Below, in pieces: positions 6,444 through 14,421 of a stretch of 19,463 nucleotides of DNA (the first letter of the stretch is position 1; each line of letters begins with the position of its first letter). The position numbers and the translations under genes are program-made. The notes under the pieces were generated by a model, which ran no database searches, was not told the DNA's origin, and saw only the letters and a program-made list of their open reading frames with translations. Source of the DNA: Pseudomonadota bacterium (lineage in GTDB: Bacteria; Pseudomonadota; Alphaproteobacteria; Rhizobiales; Xanthobacteraceae); assembly GCA_023414975.1 (NCBI GenBank), contig JAEZMI010000321.1, positions 1-19,463 of the forward strand. Direction: 5' to 3'.

Positions 6444-6762
6444 GCGAAACGGCCGGCGCCGAGAGGGGCGGAATAGGAGTGGCCGGATCGACCACTCGCA
6501 TTCGGACAGATTGGCCTGATCGTCCGCCTGACTGCACTGACAATTCACAGCGCACAGCCGCGCAATCAGAGGCTCGAATCGGCCCAATCGGGCCTGCCGG
6601 CCGGATCGTCTTCGGGATCGGTCAAGCGTAATATGCAGATTTTTGATGTGGAAATTTGTCCGCTTTGGCGGGCGGCGAGCTGCTCTTTTCGGGTTGCATG
6701 GGCGGTGAAACGGGCGCCTACTGCCACGAAAGGTCAGTATAGCTGACCAATAGGAGCTTGTC
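6444..6762. other. Intergenic region before the LysE-type gene; no gene seen
   Basis: These 319 bases lie between two plus-strand genes. Composition drops to clearly lower GC around 6620-6665, unlike the flanking coding DNA. There is a small hairpin GGCCC-AATC-GGGCC (6581-6594) without a U-tract and the dyad listed at 6732-6748. No open frame on either strand resembles a protein I recognise. I looked for a divergent Lrp or LysR-type regulator, common beside LysE genes, and found none. Confidence 0.5.
6732..6748 (+). promoter_or_regulatory. Dyad operator candidate before the LysE-type exporter
   Basis: GGTCAG (6732-6737) and CTGACC (6743-6748) form perfect 6-bp arms around TATAG. The dyad ends four bases before the AGGAG ribosome-binding site (6752-6756) of the LysE gene. 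Position and symmetry suit a repressor site over the promoter or leader. No regulator gene is adjacent. Confidence 0.4.
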
Positions 6763-7386
6763 GTGCCCGTACCCAGTGCCGATCCCCTGGCGACCGCCCA
6801 CCTGCTCCCGCTGTTCCTCTTCGCCATCGCTGGGGCGCTAACCCCCGGACCGAACAACATGATTTCCGCCGGATCGGGTGCCGCCTTCGGGTTCCGGCGC
6901 ACCCTGCCGCAGATCTGGGGCGTCACGCTCGGCTTCGGGCTGATGGTGATCGCGGTCGGCTTCGGCCTCGGGGCGGTGTTTCTGTCGATTCCCTATGCGC
7001 ATCAAACCCTTAAGGTCGTCGGGTCGCTCTATCTGCTGTTCCTCGCCTGGAAGATCGCCAATGCCGGGTCGACCACGGGCGGCACCGCCATGGAAAAGCC
7101 GATGACCGGCCTGCAAGCCGCGCTCTTTCAATGGGTTAACCCGAAGGCGTGGACCATCGCGCTCTCCATGGTGCCTGCCTTCACGACCGTCGGCGGTGAG
7201 CGTATCGTGGGGGAGATACTGGTGATGGCCGGCGTTTCCGCCATCGTCACCCTGCCCGCTCTGTGCCTCTGGGCCGGCTTCGGCGCCCTTCTCGCCCGCC
7301 TGCTCTCGACACCCCGCCAGCAGAAAATCGTCAACTGCATCATGGCGTTACTGGTGGCGTCGAGCGTCATCATGCTGTTCATCTGA
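6763..7386 (+). CDS. LysE-family amino-acid exporter
   Basis: 207 residues with about six hydrophobic helices. It carries the family signatures AIAGALTPGPNNMISAGSG near residues 22-40, SLYLLFLAWKIA, and FQWVNPKAWTIAL before the fourth helix. Family members (LysE/RhtB/YggA) export amino acids or small metabolites across the inner membrane, driven by proton motive force. The substrate here is not predictable. The start is GTG 6763, supported by AGGAG seven bases upstream. The GC-richer downstream gap (7387-7485) begins with a hairpin GCGCGG-N6-CCGCGC. It is a single gene, apparently with its own operator. Confidence 0.93.
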   Translation: MPVPSADPLATAHLLPLFLFAIAGALTPGPNNMISAGSGAAFGFRRTLPQIWGVTLGFGLMVIAVGFGLGAVFLSIPYAHQTLKVVGSLYLLFLAWKIANAGSTTGGTAMEKPMTGLQAALFQWVNPKAWTIALSMVPAFTTVGGERIVGEILVMAGVSAIVTLPALCLWAGFGALLARLLSTPRQQKIVNCIMALLVASSVIMLFI

Positions 7387-7388
7387 CA

Positions 7389-7406
7389 GCGCGGTCACAG
7401 CCGCGC
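7389..7406 (+). terminator. Hairpin after the LysE-type gene
   Basis: GCGCGG (7389-7394) and CCGCGC (7401-7406) flank TCACAG, two bases after the stop codon. No U-tract follows, so intrinsic termination is doubtful. Confidence 0.3.
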
Positions 7407-7506
7407 CTGCCGCCGCGTCATAAAACGGTGATGCGATTCAGGCTTAGCTCCCTGTCATGAAGCCATCGCAAAGCCCGCTTGGGGCATGCCGGGGAGGGCT
7501 TTCGAG

Positions 7507-8313
7507 GTGACCGACGCACCCGAAGAGCGCCGCTATCGCAGCCTGTTCCTGTCAGATGTCCATCTCGGCACCAAGGGCTGCCAGGCGGATCTCCTGCTCG
7601 ATTTCCTGAAGCATCACGACGCCGACACCATCTATCTGGTCGGCGACATCGTCGACGGCTGGCGCCTGCGCTCCGGCTGGTACTGGCCGCAGGCCCATAA
7701 CGACGTCGTGCAGAAGCTGCTGCGCAAGGGCCGCAAGGGCGCGCGCATCGTCTATCTGCCTGGCAATCATGACGAATTCCTGCGCGACTATTATGGCAGC
7801 CACTTTGGCGGCATCGAGGTCGTGGAGACCGCGATCCATGAGGCGGCGGACGGCAAGCGCTATCTCGTCATCCATGGCGACGTGTTCGACGTGGTGGTGC
7901 GGCACGCCAAATGGCTCGCCTTCCTGGGCGACGGCGCCTACAGCTTCGCGCTGGGCGCCAACACCTATCTGAACTGGATGCGCCGCAAACTCGGCTTCCC
8001 CTACTGGTCGCTGAGCCAGTGGGCCAAGCTGAAGGTCAAGAACGCCGTGAACTTCATCGGCCGGTTCGAGGAAGCCGTGGCCCTTGAGGCCCGCCGCCAC
8101 AAGGTGGATGGCGTGATCTGCGGCCATATCCACCATGCGATCATGCATGACAACTTCGAAGTCGCCTATCTCAACTGCGGCGACTGGGTTGAAAGCTGCA
8201 CGGCGATCGTCGAACATGAGGACGGCCGGTTTGAACTGATCGACTGGGCGCGCCAGACCCGCGCCAGGTCCATCGCCCCGCTCCTGCTCGAGAGGCCGAA
8301 AGTCGCCGCCTGA
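7507..8313 (+). CDS. Metallophosphoesterase, UDP-2,3-diacylglucosamine diphosphatase-like (LpxH-related)
   Basis: 268 residues of the calcineurin-like phosphoesterase fold. Numbered from the GTG start, the metal-binding motifs are in order: SDVHLG (Asp17, His19), GDIVD (Asp47), GNHDE (Asn87-His88), IHGD (His123) and CGHIHHA (His207, His209). The long insert with YWPQAHNDVVQKLLRKGRKG and LNWMRRKLGFPYWSLSQW is typical of the alphaproteobacterial LpxH-like group, which is related to but distinct from LpxH and LpxI. GTG 7507 is preferred because GGGGAGGG (7491-7498) precedes it correctly; ATG 7486 would put that SD inside the gene. Its TGA overlaps the glycosyltransferase ATG by one base (TGATG), so the two are translationally coupled. 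The substrate is probably a nucleotide-linked or lipid phosphate, unproven. Confidence 0.88.
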   Translation: MTDAPEERRYRSLFLSDVHLGTKGCQADLLLDFLKHHDADTIYLVGDIVDGWRLRSGWYWPQAHNDVVQKLLRKGRKGARIVYLPGNHDEFLRDYYGSHFGGIEVVETAIHEAADGKRYLVIHGDVFDVVVRHAKWLAFLGDGAYSFALGANTYLNWMRRKLGFPYWSLSQWAKLKVKNAVNFIGRFEEAVALEARRHKVDGVICGHIHHAIMHDNFEVAYLNCGDWVESCTAIVEHEDGRFELIDWARQTRARSIAPLLLERPKVAA

Positions 8314-9383
8314 TGCGCATCCTGATCGCCACGGACGCCTGGACGCCGCAGGTCAACGGCGTGGTACGCTCGCTGCAGAACACTGCGCGCGAAGCCGAAG
8401 CCCTTGGCGCGCATATCGATTTCCTGACGCCGGGGGACTTCCGCACCCTGCCCATGCCGACCTATCCGGAAATCCGGCTGGCGCTGGCGACGCCCGCCAT
8501 GGTGGCCCGGCGCATGGACGAGATCGGCGCGGATTTCGTCCACATCGCCACGGAGGGGCCCATCGGCCTCCTCGCCCGCCGCGTCTGCCTCACGCGCGGC
8601 CGGCCCTTCACCACGAGCTATCACACGCGCTTCCCGGAATATCTCGCCGCCCGCGCCCCCGTGCCGCCGGCCCTGTCCTATGCCTGGCTGCGCCGATTCC
8701 ACAACGCGGGCGCGGGGATTATGGTCTCGACGCCGACCCTGGAACGCGAGCTGCGCGGGCGCGGTTTTGGCCACATCATGCGCTGGTCCCGAGGCGTAAC
8801 CCCCACCCTCTTCCATCCCCGCCCCTCGGCGGAGCAGGACGGCTTCGTCGCCGGCCTGCCGCGGCCGGTTTTTCTGTCTGTGGGCCGGGTGGCGGTGGAG
8901 AAAAACATCAGCGCTTTCCTGGACTTGGATCTTCCCGGATCGAAGGTCGTCGTCGGCGATGGCCCCGCGCGGGCGGAGCTTCAGGCGAAGCATCCGGAGG
9001 CGCATTTCCTTGGTCTCAAGCAAGGAGAAGCCCTCGCGCGCATCTACGCGGCGGCGGATGTCTTCGTCTTTCCGAGCCTGACCGACACCTTCGGGATCGT
9101 GCTTCTGGAAGCCCTGGCCAGTGGCCTGCCGGTGGCCGCATATCCCGTGACGGGTCCCACGGATGTGATTGGCGAAGCGCCTGCGGAGGCTCCGGTCGGA
9201 GTGCTCGATACCGATCTGCGGCGCGCCGCCCTGGCCGCGCTGGAGGTGCCCCGCCAGAACGCGCGCGATTATGCGCTGCGTTTTTCCTGGAAGGCGTGCA
9301 CCGAGCAGTTTCTCGCCAACATCCATGCCGCCCAGGAGCGGGTAACGCGCCAGGAACGCGCGCCTCGCCTCAAGGCCGGCTGA
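8313..9383 (+). CDS. GT4-family glycosyltransferase (SQD2/MgtA-like)
   Basis: 356 residues forming a GT-B fold. The N-terminal acceptor domain begins MRILIATDAWTPQVNGVV and contains YHTRFPEY. The C-terminal nucleotide-sugar domain has LSVGRVAVEKN, VVGDGPARAEL, FLGLKQGE and FPSLTDTFGIVLLEALASG. The E-x7-E element is Asp258/Glu266, a form common in the SQD2/alpha-mannosyltransferase branch. Relatives transfer glucose, mannose, glucuronate or sulfoquinovose to diacylglycerol or phosphatidylinositol, so a glycolipid acceptor on the inner membrane is the best guess. It is coupled to the preceding phosphoesterase by a one-base overlap. It ends three bases from the convergent dehydratase stop. Confidence 0.9.
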   Translation: MRILIATDAWTPQVNGVVRSLQNTAREAEALGAHIDFLTPGDFRTLPMPTYPEIRLALATPAMVARRMDEIGADFVHIATEGPIGLLARRVCLTRGRPFTTSYHTRFPEYLAARAPVPPALSYAWLRRFHNAGAGIMVSTPTLERELRGRGFGHIMRWSRGVTPTLFHPRPSAEQDGFVAGLPRPVFLSVGRVAVEKNISAFLDLDLPGSKVVVGDGPARAELQAKHPEAHFLGLKQGEALARIYAAADVFVFPSLTDTFGIVLLEALASGLPVAAYPVTGPTDVIGEAPAEAPVGVLDTDLRRAALAALEVPRQNARDYALRFSWKACTEQFLANIHAAQERVTRQERAPRLKAG

Positions 9384-9386
9384 GCG

Positions 9387-10376
9387 TCACGCGGCCGCCA
9401 GACAGCGGGCGAAAACATCGGCATCGACATTGCCGCCGGACAGCACGATCGCTGCGGTCTTGCCGGCCAGGTCCACCTGCCCCGCCAGCGCGGCGGCCAA
9501 CCCCACGGCACCGCCCGGCTCAACGACGATCTTCAGCTCCTCAAAGGCGAAGGCTACGGCGCGCGCGACGTCCTCATCGGTGGCTGAGACCCCCTCCCCG
9601 ACAATGCGCAAGGAAATCTCGAAGGTCAGCTTGCCCGGCGTCGCCGCCATGAGCGCGTCGCAAATCGTGCCGCTGACGCGGTTGTTGCGCTCGCGCCCGC
9701 CCGAGCGGAAGGATCGGGCGTGATCGTCGAAACCGGCCGGCTCGGCCGTCATCACCCGCGCGTCGGGAAAACGGTCCTTGATCGCAAGCGCGATTCCCGA
9801 AACAAGCCCACCGCCCGAGGCATTGGCGATCACCACATCCGGCGGGAGGCCCAACGCGGCGAGATCCTGCGCGATCTCAAGGCCGACCGTGCCCTGACCG
9901 GCAATGATGTAGAAGTCGTCATAGGGCGGCACGAACACGGCGCCGCGCTCCTGCGCGATGGCGCCCGCGATGGCGTCGCGGTCGTCGGTCTCCCGGTTGT
10001 ATTCCACGACCTCGCCGCCGAAGGCGATGGTGCGGGCCTTCTTCATCGCCGGCGCGTCGCTCGGCATCACGATGACGGACGGCATCCCCATCAGCGTCGC
10101 GGCGGCCGCCACGCCCTGCGCATGGTTGCCCGAGGAACAGGCGACAACGCCACCGATTCTCTGCTCTTCGCCAAGGCGAGAGATACGGTTATAGGCGCCG
10201 CGAAACTTGAAGGAGCCCGTGCGCTGGAGCGGCTCCGGCTTGAGGAAGACGCGCCCGCCGGTCAGTTCGTCCAGCTTGGGCGAGCGGATGAGCGGGGTGC
10301 GCACGGCCACGGGCGCCAGGCGCTCCGCCGCGGAAAGGATGTCGTCGATCGTCGGGAGTGCGTTGCTCTGGGTCAT
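9387..10376 (-). CDS. PLP-dependent threonine/serine dehydratase (or serine racemase-like)
   Basis: 329 residues of fold type II. The PLP lysine is Lys57 in GSFKFRGAYN. SSGNHAQG binds the substrate and cofactor, and SGGGLVSG forms the phosphate cradle. The end VLSGGNVDADVF is typical. There is no C-terminal ACT domain, so this is the catabolic/TdcB or threo-3-hydroxyaspartate ammonia-lyase and serine racemase group, not the isoleucine-regulated IlvA. The start ATG 10376 is chosen because homology begins there; a longer frame to 10574 adds 66 residues with no family similarity and crosses the regulator's promoter. The gene is divergent from an XRE-cupin regulator, which may control it. The product would be 2-oxobutanoate or pyruvate plus ammonia. 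Confidence 0.92.
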   Translation of the reverse strand: MTQSNALPTIDDILSAAERLAPVAVRTPLIRSPKLDELTGGRVFLKPEPLQRTGSFKFRGAYNRISRLGEEQRIGGVVACSSGNHAQGVAAAATLMGMPSVIVMPSDAPAMKKARTIAFGGEVVEYNRETDDRDAIAGAIAQERGAVFVPPYDDFYIIAGQGTVGLEIAQDLAALGLPPDVVIANASGGGLVSGIALAIKDRFPDARVMTAEPAGFDDHARSFRSGGRERNNRVSGTICDALMAATPGKLTFEISLRIVGEGVSATDEDVARAVAFAFEELKIVVEPGGAVGLAAALAGQVDLAGKTAAIVLSGGNVDADVFARCLAAA

Positions 10377-10460
10377 GTCGCGAGTGTAATGCGGCGCGGG
10401 GCAATGCGCATCTCCTTCGTGTGAGCACGACGCGGCAGACAAGCCGGGAGAAACGCCCCG

Positions 10461-10475
10461 GGGCGCGTCGCGCCC
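10461..10475. promoter_or_regulatory. Palindrome in the dehydratase / XRE-cupin divergent region
   Basis: GGGCGCG-T-CGCGCCC is symmetric with 7-bp arms, 62 bases before the regulator start and 85 before the dehydratase start. It could be the autoregulatory operator. Being made only of G and C (plus the central T) in GC-rich DNA, it may be chance. Confidence 0.25.
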
Positions 10476-10536
10476 GGTTGCGCCGCATGGGTCCCGCACC
10501 CTAAATTCCGATCTTAACCGGGGACACGAGAAACGC

Positions 10537-11157
10537 ATGTCTGGCCGCACACGAAGTCTCGATCGCAGCGGCATGGAAGCTGGGGCGCACGCGATAACCG
10601 GTCAGCTTGGCCGCACCATTCAGCGACTGCGCAAGGCGTATAATCTTTCCTTGTCGGAGCTGTCGGAACAGTCCGGCGTGGCCAAGTCCATCATCAGCCA
10701 GATCGAGCGCAACGAGACCAACCCGACGCTCGCCACTGTCTGGCGACTTTCGCAGGCGCTGGATGTCTCCATCGACCGCTTCATGGCGGCGACCGACGAC
10801 GAGCCCTTCGTCGAGCATCTGACGCGGGCGGACACGCCGATTCTGGTCTCGGAAGATGGTAGGTGCCGCCTGACCATCACCGGCTGGATCAAGACGGTCG
10901 AATGGCTGCAATGGTTCGACTTCTTCGCCGAGCCCGGCGGTGAACTGGTATCGGACGGTCATCAGCGCGGCTCGATCGAGTGCCTTTCGGTACTGTCGGG
11001 CGAACTCCAGGTCGAATGCGCCGATGTGATCGAGGTGGCGCGTGCCGGCGAGACGCTGCGCTATCGCTGCGACCGCCGTCACATCATCCGCAACCTCGGC
11101 TCCGAGCCGGCGCAGGCGACCATGGTGTGCCTGCTCAAGGCTGCTGTGCTGGACTAG
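10537..11157 (+). CDS. XRE-family transcriptional regulator with C-terminal cupin domain
   Basis: 206 residues. Residues about 26-82 form an HTH_3 DNA-binding domain (LGRTIQRLRKAYNLSLSELS, then GVAKSIISQIERNETNPTLA, a textbook Xre pattern). Residues about 130-200 form a small cupin barrel (RGSIECLSVLSGELQVE, then AGETLRYRCDRRHIIRNLG). The cupin probably senses a small metabolite, as in the PuuR/SutR-type regulators. The start ATG 10537 is the first in frame; an ATG 12 codons later is possible. It is divergent from the amino-acid dehydratase, so that gene and this one itself are likely targets. A strong terminator follows. Confidence 0.93.
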   Translation: MSGRTRSLDRSGMEAGAHAITGQLGRTIQRLRKAYNLSLSELSEQSGVAKSIISQIERNETNPTLATVWRLSQALDVSIDRFMAATDDEPFVEHLTRADTPILVSEDGRCRLTITGWIKTVEWLQWFDFFAEPGGELVSDGHQRGSIECLSVLSGELQVECADVIEVARAGETLRYRCDRRHIIRNLGSEPAQATMVCLLKAAVLD

Positions 11158-11182
11158 ACGAGGCCCGGCCGCGCATTGAAAA

Positions 11183-11206
11183 GGCGCCCTCTCGGGCGCC
11201 CTTTTT
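11183..11206. terminator. Rho-independent terminator, possibly bidirectional
   Basis: GGCGCCC (11183-11189), loop TCTC and GGGCGCC (11194-11200) make a 7-bp GC stem followed by C and TTTTT (11202-11206) on the plus strand. On the other strand the upstream AAAA gives a shorter U-tract. It separates the XRE-cupin stop (11157) from the converging RND pump stop (11228). Confidence 0.88.
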
Positions 11207-11227
11207 GTTGGCGAAACCCCATTTCGA

Positions 11228-14200
11228 TCAGGGCTGGGGAGCGGGCGTCGTCTCTTGGCGCTTGCGCGCCCGCCGTCGCTCGCCAAAGCTCGCGATCCAC
11301 CGGCTGACGACATAGAAAGTCGGCGTGAACAGAAGGCCGAAAATGGTCACGCCGATCATGCCGGAGAACACCGCGGTGCCGAGCGCCTGCCGCAGTTCCG
11401 CGCCCGCGCCCGTCGCCCAGACCAGCGGCACCACGCCAAGGATGAAGGCGAGCGACGTCATGATGATCGGCCGCAGGCGCAGCTGCGCGGCATGGGTCGC
11501 GGCGGAGAAGCGGTCCTCCCCCTGATCCTCCAGCTGCTTGGCGAACTCCACGATCAAGATCGCGTTCTTCGCGGCGAGACCGATGAGGACGATGAAGCCG
11601 ACCTGACTGAGGATATTGTTGTCCTGGCCGCGCAGGAGAATGCCCACGACCGCCGCGATGAGGCACATCGGGACGATGAGGATGACCGCGAGCGGCAGTG
11701 TGAGGCTTTCATACTGCGCCGCCAGCACCAGGAAGACGAACACCACGCCCAGCGCGAAGGCGAAGATCGCGGTATTGCCCGCGCGCACCTGCTGGTAGGC
11801 GAGCGCCGTCCACTCATAGGCAAAACCATCCGGAAGGGTCTCGGCCGCGATCTTCTGCATAAGCTGGATCGCCTGCCCCTGCGAGATGCCGGCGACGTCG
11901 CCGTCCAGCTCGGCCGACGGGTACAGGTTGTAGCGCGGCACGCGGTAGGGGCCGGAGATGTCCTGCACCGTGGTGAAGGAACCGAGCGGCACGGTCTGGC
12001 CGCGGGCATTCTTCACCCGCAACTGCAGCACATCGTCCGGCGTCAGGCGGTAGGGCGCGTCCGCCTGAGCCTGCACACGGTAGGTGCGGCCGAACAGGTT
12101 GAAGTCGTTGACGTAGCTCGACCCGATATATGTCTGCAGCGTCGAGAACACGTCAGCCATGTTGACGCCGAGCAACTGCGCCTTGGTGCGGTCGATGTCG
12201 AGGAAGAGCTGCGGCGTAGAGGTCTCGAAGAGCGAGTAGACCTGCTTGAGCCCCGGCGTCTGGTTCGCCCGACCCATCATCGCATAAACCGCGCCTTGCA
12301 GCGCGCCATAGCCGCGCCCGCCGCGATCCTCGATCATCATGCGGTAGCCGCCGGCGTTGCCGATGCCCTGAACGGGCGGCGGCATGACCACGATCATGAA
12401 CGCTTCCTGGATCGAGGCCAGCTTGCCGAAGAGCTGTCCCTGGATCGCCGCGGCCGACTGGCCCGGATGCTCCGCGCGCTCGGCGGCCGGGCCGAGAATA
12501 ACGAACATGGCACCCGCGTTCGGAGCGTTGGTAAAGGTGGCGCCGGAGAAGCCGACGATGTTGACCACATGCGCCACGCCCGGCGTTGCCAGCACCTCCT
12601 TCGCCGCGCGGTTCATAACCTCGTTGGTGCGCGCGAGCGAGGCGCCGCCGGGCAACTGCGCGGCGACGATGAGGTAGCCGCGATCCTGTGCGGGAATGAA
12701 GCCCTGCGGCGTTATCGAGAACAGCTTGAAGCCGCCCGCGAGGATCGCGACATAGACCACCAGCACGATCACCGCGAAGCGAACGAGCCGGCCGGTGAGC
12801 CAGCCATAGCCGCTCGACAGGCCGTTGAAGCCCTTGTTGAAATAATGGAAGAACCCGGTGATCGGCCGCGCGTACCAGGCCGGCTTGTGGTCCGGCCCCT
12901 TGTGCGGCTTCAGCAGCAGGGCGCAGAGCGCTGGCGAGAGGGTCAGCGAAACCAGCAGCGAGATCAGGGTCGAGCCGGCGATGGTGAGCGCGAACTGGCG
13001 GTAGAACTCGCCCGAGATGCCGGTGATGAAGGCGGTGGGAATGAAAACCGAAGCCAGCACCAGCGAGATCGCCACCAGCGCCCCGCCCACCTCGTCCATG
13101 GTCTTGTACGCCGCGTCGCGAGGGCTGAGACCGGTGGAAATGTTATGCTCCACGCTCTCGACCACGACGATCGCGTCGTCCACCACGATGCCGATGGCGA
13201 GGACGAGGCCGAACAGCGACAGGTTGTTCAGCGAGAAGCCGAACAGGCTCATGATGAAGAAGGTGCCGATCAGCGAGACCGGAATGGCGAGAATCGGGAT
13301 GATCGCCGCGCGCCACGTCTGCAGGAAGATCACCACCACGATCACGACGAGCACGATCGCTTCGATGATGGTGTGCTCAACGGCCCGGACCGACTCAGCG
13401 ATGAACTGCGTGGGGTTGTAGGCCGTGGAGTAGGTGATACCGGACGGGAAGCCCTTGGAGATTTCCTTGATCTCGCGCTCGATCGCCTCGCCGGTCGCCA
13501 GGGCGTTCGACCCCGGCAGCTGGAAGATGCCGAGCGCCACGGACGGCTTTGAATCGAAATAGGAGATCGAGGAGTTGTCCTGGGCAGCAATCTCGATGCG
13601 CGCCACATCACGCAGGCGCACCACCGCATTGCCGCTTTCGCGCACGACGATGTTGCCGAACTCTTCCGGCGTGGAAAGACGGCCGAGGGTGCGCACGGCG
13701 ACCTGGAAGGCGAGCTGCTTTTCCACTGGCGGCGCGTTCAGCACACCCGAGGCGACCTGCAGGTTCTGCGCCTGAAGGGCCGCGGTCACATCGGTGGCGG
13801 TGAGGCTCAACGCCTGCAGTTTCAACGGATCGAGCCACACCTGCATCGCGTAGTCACGCGAGCCGAACACGGTGATGGAGCCCACGCCGCGCACGCGCTG
13901 GAGCTGATCCTTGATCTGCAGATTGGCGTAGTTCGAGATGAACAGTGAGTCGCGTGAGTCGTCCGGTGAGAACAGACTGACCACCATCAGAATGTCCGGC
14001 GAGGACTTCGCGACCGTCACGCCGATCTGCTGGACCTCCTGCGGCAGGCGCGGCGTCGCGGTGGCGACGCGGTTCTGCACCTGCACCTGCGCAATATCGA
14101 GATCGGTGCCGATGTCGAACGTCACTGCGATGGAGAAGCGGCCATCCGCCGTCGAGTTGGAGGAGATGTAGAGCATCCCCTCCACGCCGTTGATCTGCTG

Positions 14201-14404
14201 TTCGATGGGCGCGGCGACCGTGTCGGCCACCGTTTCCGCCGAGGCGCCGGGATACTGGCCGGTGACGTTCACCACCGGCGGAGCAATGTCCGGATACTGC
14301 GCAACGGGCAGCGCGACATAGGCCACGCCGCCGAGGATCATCACGATGACCGAGATGACGGAGGCAAAGATCGGGCGGTCGATGAAAAAATGCGAGAAAC
14401 GCAT
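11228..14404 (-). CDS. RND efflux pump permease, HAE1 family (AcrB/MexB type)
   Basis: 1058 residues, full length for the family. It begins MRFSHFFIDRPIFASVISVI. It has two sets of membrane helices, each followed by a large periplasmic porter region. The proton-relay residues are present: Asp409-Asp410 in GIVVDDAIVVVES of TM4 and Lys946 in GLAAKNAILIVEF of TM10. The pump works as a trimer, exporting drugs, solvents or detergents from periplasm and membrane using the proton gradient. ATG 14404 has GGAGAA in front. It is the second gene of an operon, 17 bases after the adaptor gene. No TolC-like outer-membrane partner is adjacent, so an unlinked one must serve it. Substrate range cannot be read from the sequence. 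Confidence 0.97.
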   Translation of the reverse strand: MRFSHFFIDRPIFASVISVIVMILGGVAYVALPVAQYPDIAPPVVNVTGQYPGASAETVADTVAAPIEQQINGVEGMLYISSNSTADGRFSIAVTFDIGTDLDIAQVQVQNRVATATPRLPQEVQQIGVTVAKSSPDILMVVSLFSPDDSRDSLFISNYANLQIKDQLQRVRGVGSITVFGSRDYAMQVWLDPLKLQALSLTATDVTAALQAQNLQVASGVLNAPPVEKQLAFQVAVRTLGRLSTPEEFGNIVVRESGNAVVRLRDVARIEIAAQDNSSISYFDSKPSVALGIFQLPGSNALATGEAIEREIKEISKGFPSGITYSTAYNPTQFIAESVRAVEHTIIEAIVLVVIVVVIFLQTWRAAIIPILAIPVSLIGTFFIMSLFGFSLNNLSLFGLVLAIGIVVDDAIVVVESVEHNISTGLSPRDAAYKTMDEVGGALVAISLVLASVFIPTAFITGISGEFYRQFALTIAGSTLISLLVSLTLSPALCALLLKPHKGPDHKPAWYARPITGFFHYFNKGFNGLSSGYGWLTGRLVRFAVIVLVVYVAILAGGFKLFSITPQGFIPAQDRGYLIVAAQLPGGASLARTNEVMNRAAKEVLATPGVAHVVNIVGFSGATFTNAPNAGAMFVILGPAAERAEHPGQSAAAIQGQLFGKLASIQEAFMIVVMPPPVQGIGNAGGYRMMIEDRGGRGYGALQGAVYAMMGRANQTPGLKQVYSLFETSTPQLFLDIDRTKAQLLGVNMADVFSTLQTYIGSSYVNDFNLFGRTYRVQAQADAPYRLTPDDVLQLRVKNARGQTVPLGSFTTVQDISGPYRVPRYNLYPSAELDGDVAGISQGQAIQLMQKIAAETLPDGFAYEWTALAYQQVRAGNTAIFAFALGVVFVFLVLAAQYESLTLPLAVILIVPMCLIAAVVGILLRGQDNNILSQVGFIVLIGLAAKNAILIVEFAKQLEDQGEDRFSAATHAAQLRLRPIIMTSLAFILGVVPLVWATGAGAELRQALGTAVFSGMIGVTIFGLLFTPTFYVVSRWIASFGERRRARKRQETTPAPQP

Positions 14405-14421
14405 GGCTGGTTCTCCGCCGC

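Noticed and set aside
6444..6762. Degraded Lrp/LysR regulator divergent from the LysE gene
   Set aside because: A minus-strand stretch reading ITLDR looks faintly like an Lrp start, but the rest of the frame has no HTH pattern.
10377..10574. 66-residue N-terminal extension of the dehydratase
   Set aside because: It has no family similarity and runs through the divergent promoter into the regulator gene.
11255..13552. 765-codon open frame on the plus strand opposite the RND pump gene
   Set aside because: It is a low-complexity Arg/Gly/Asp/His-rich shadow of a well-conserved gene in GC-rich DNA, with no domain.
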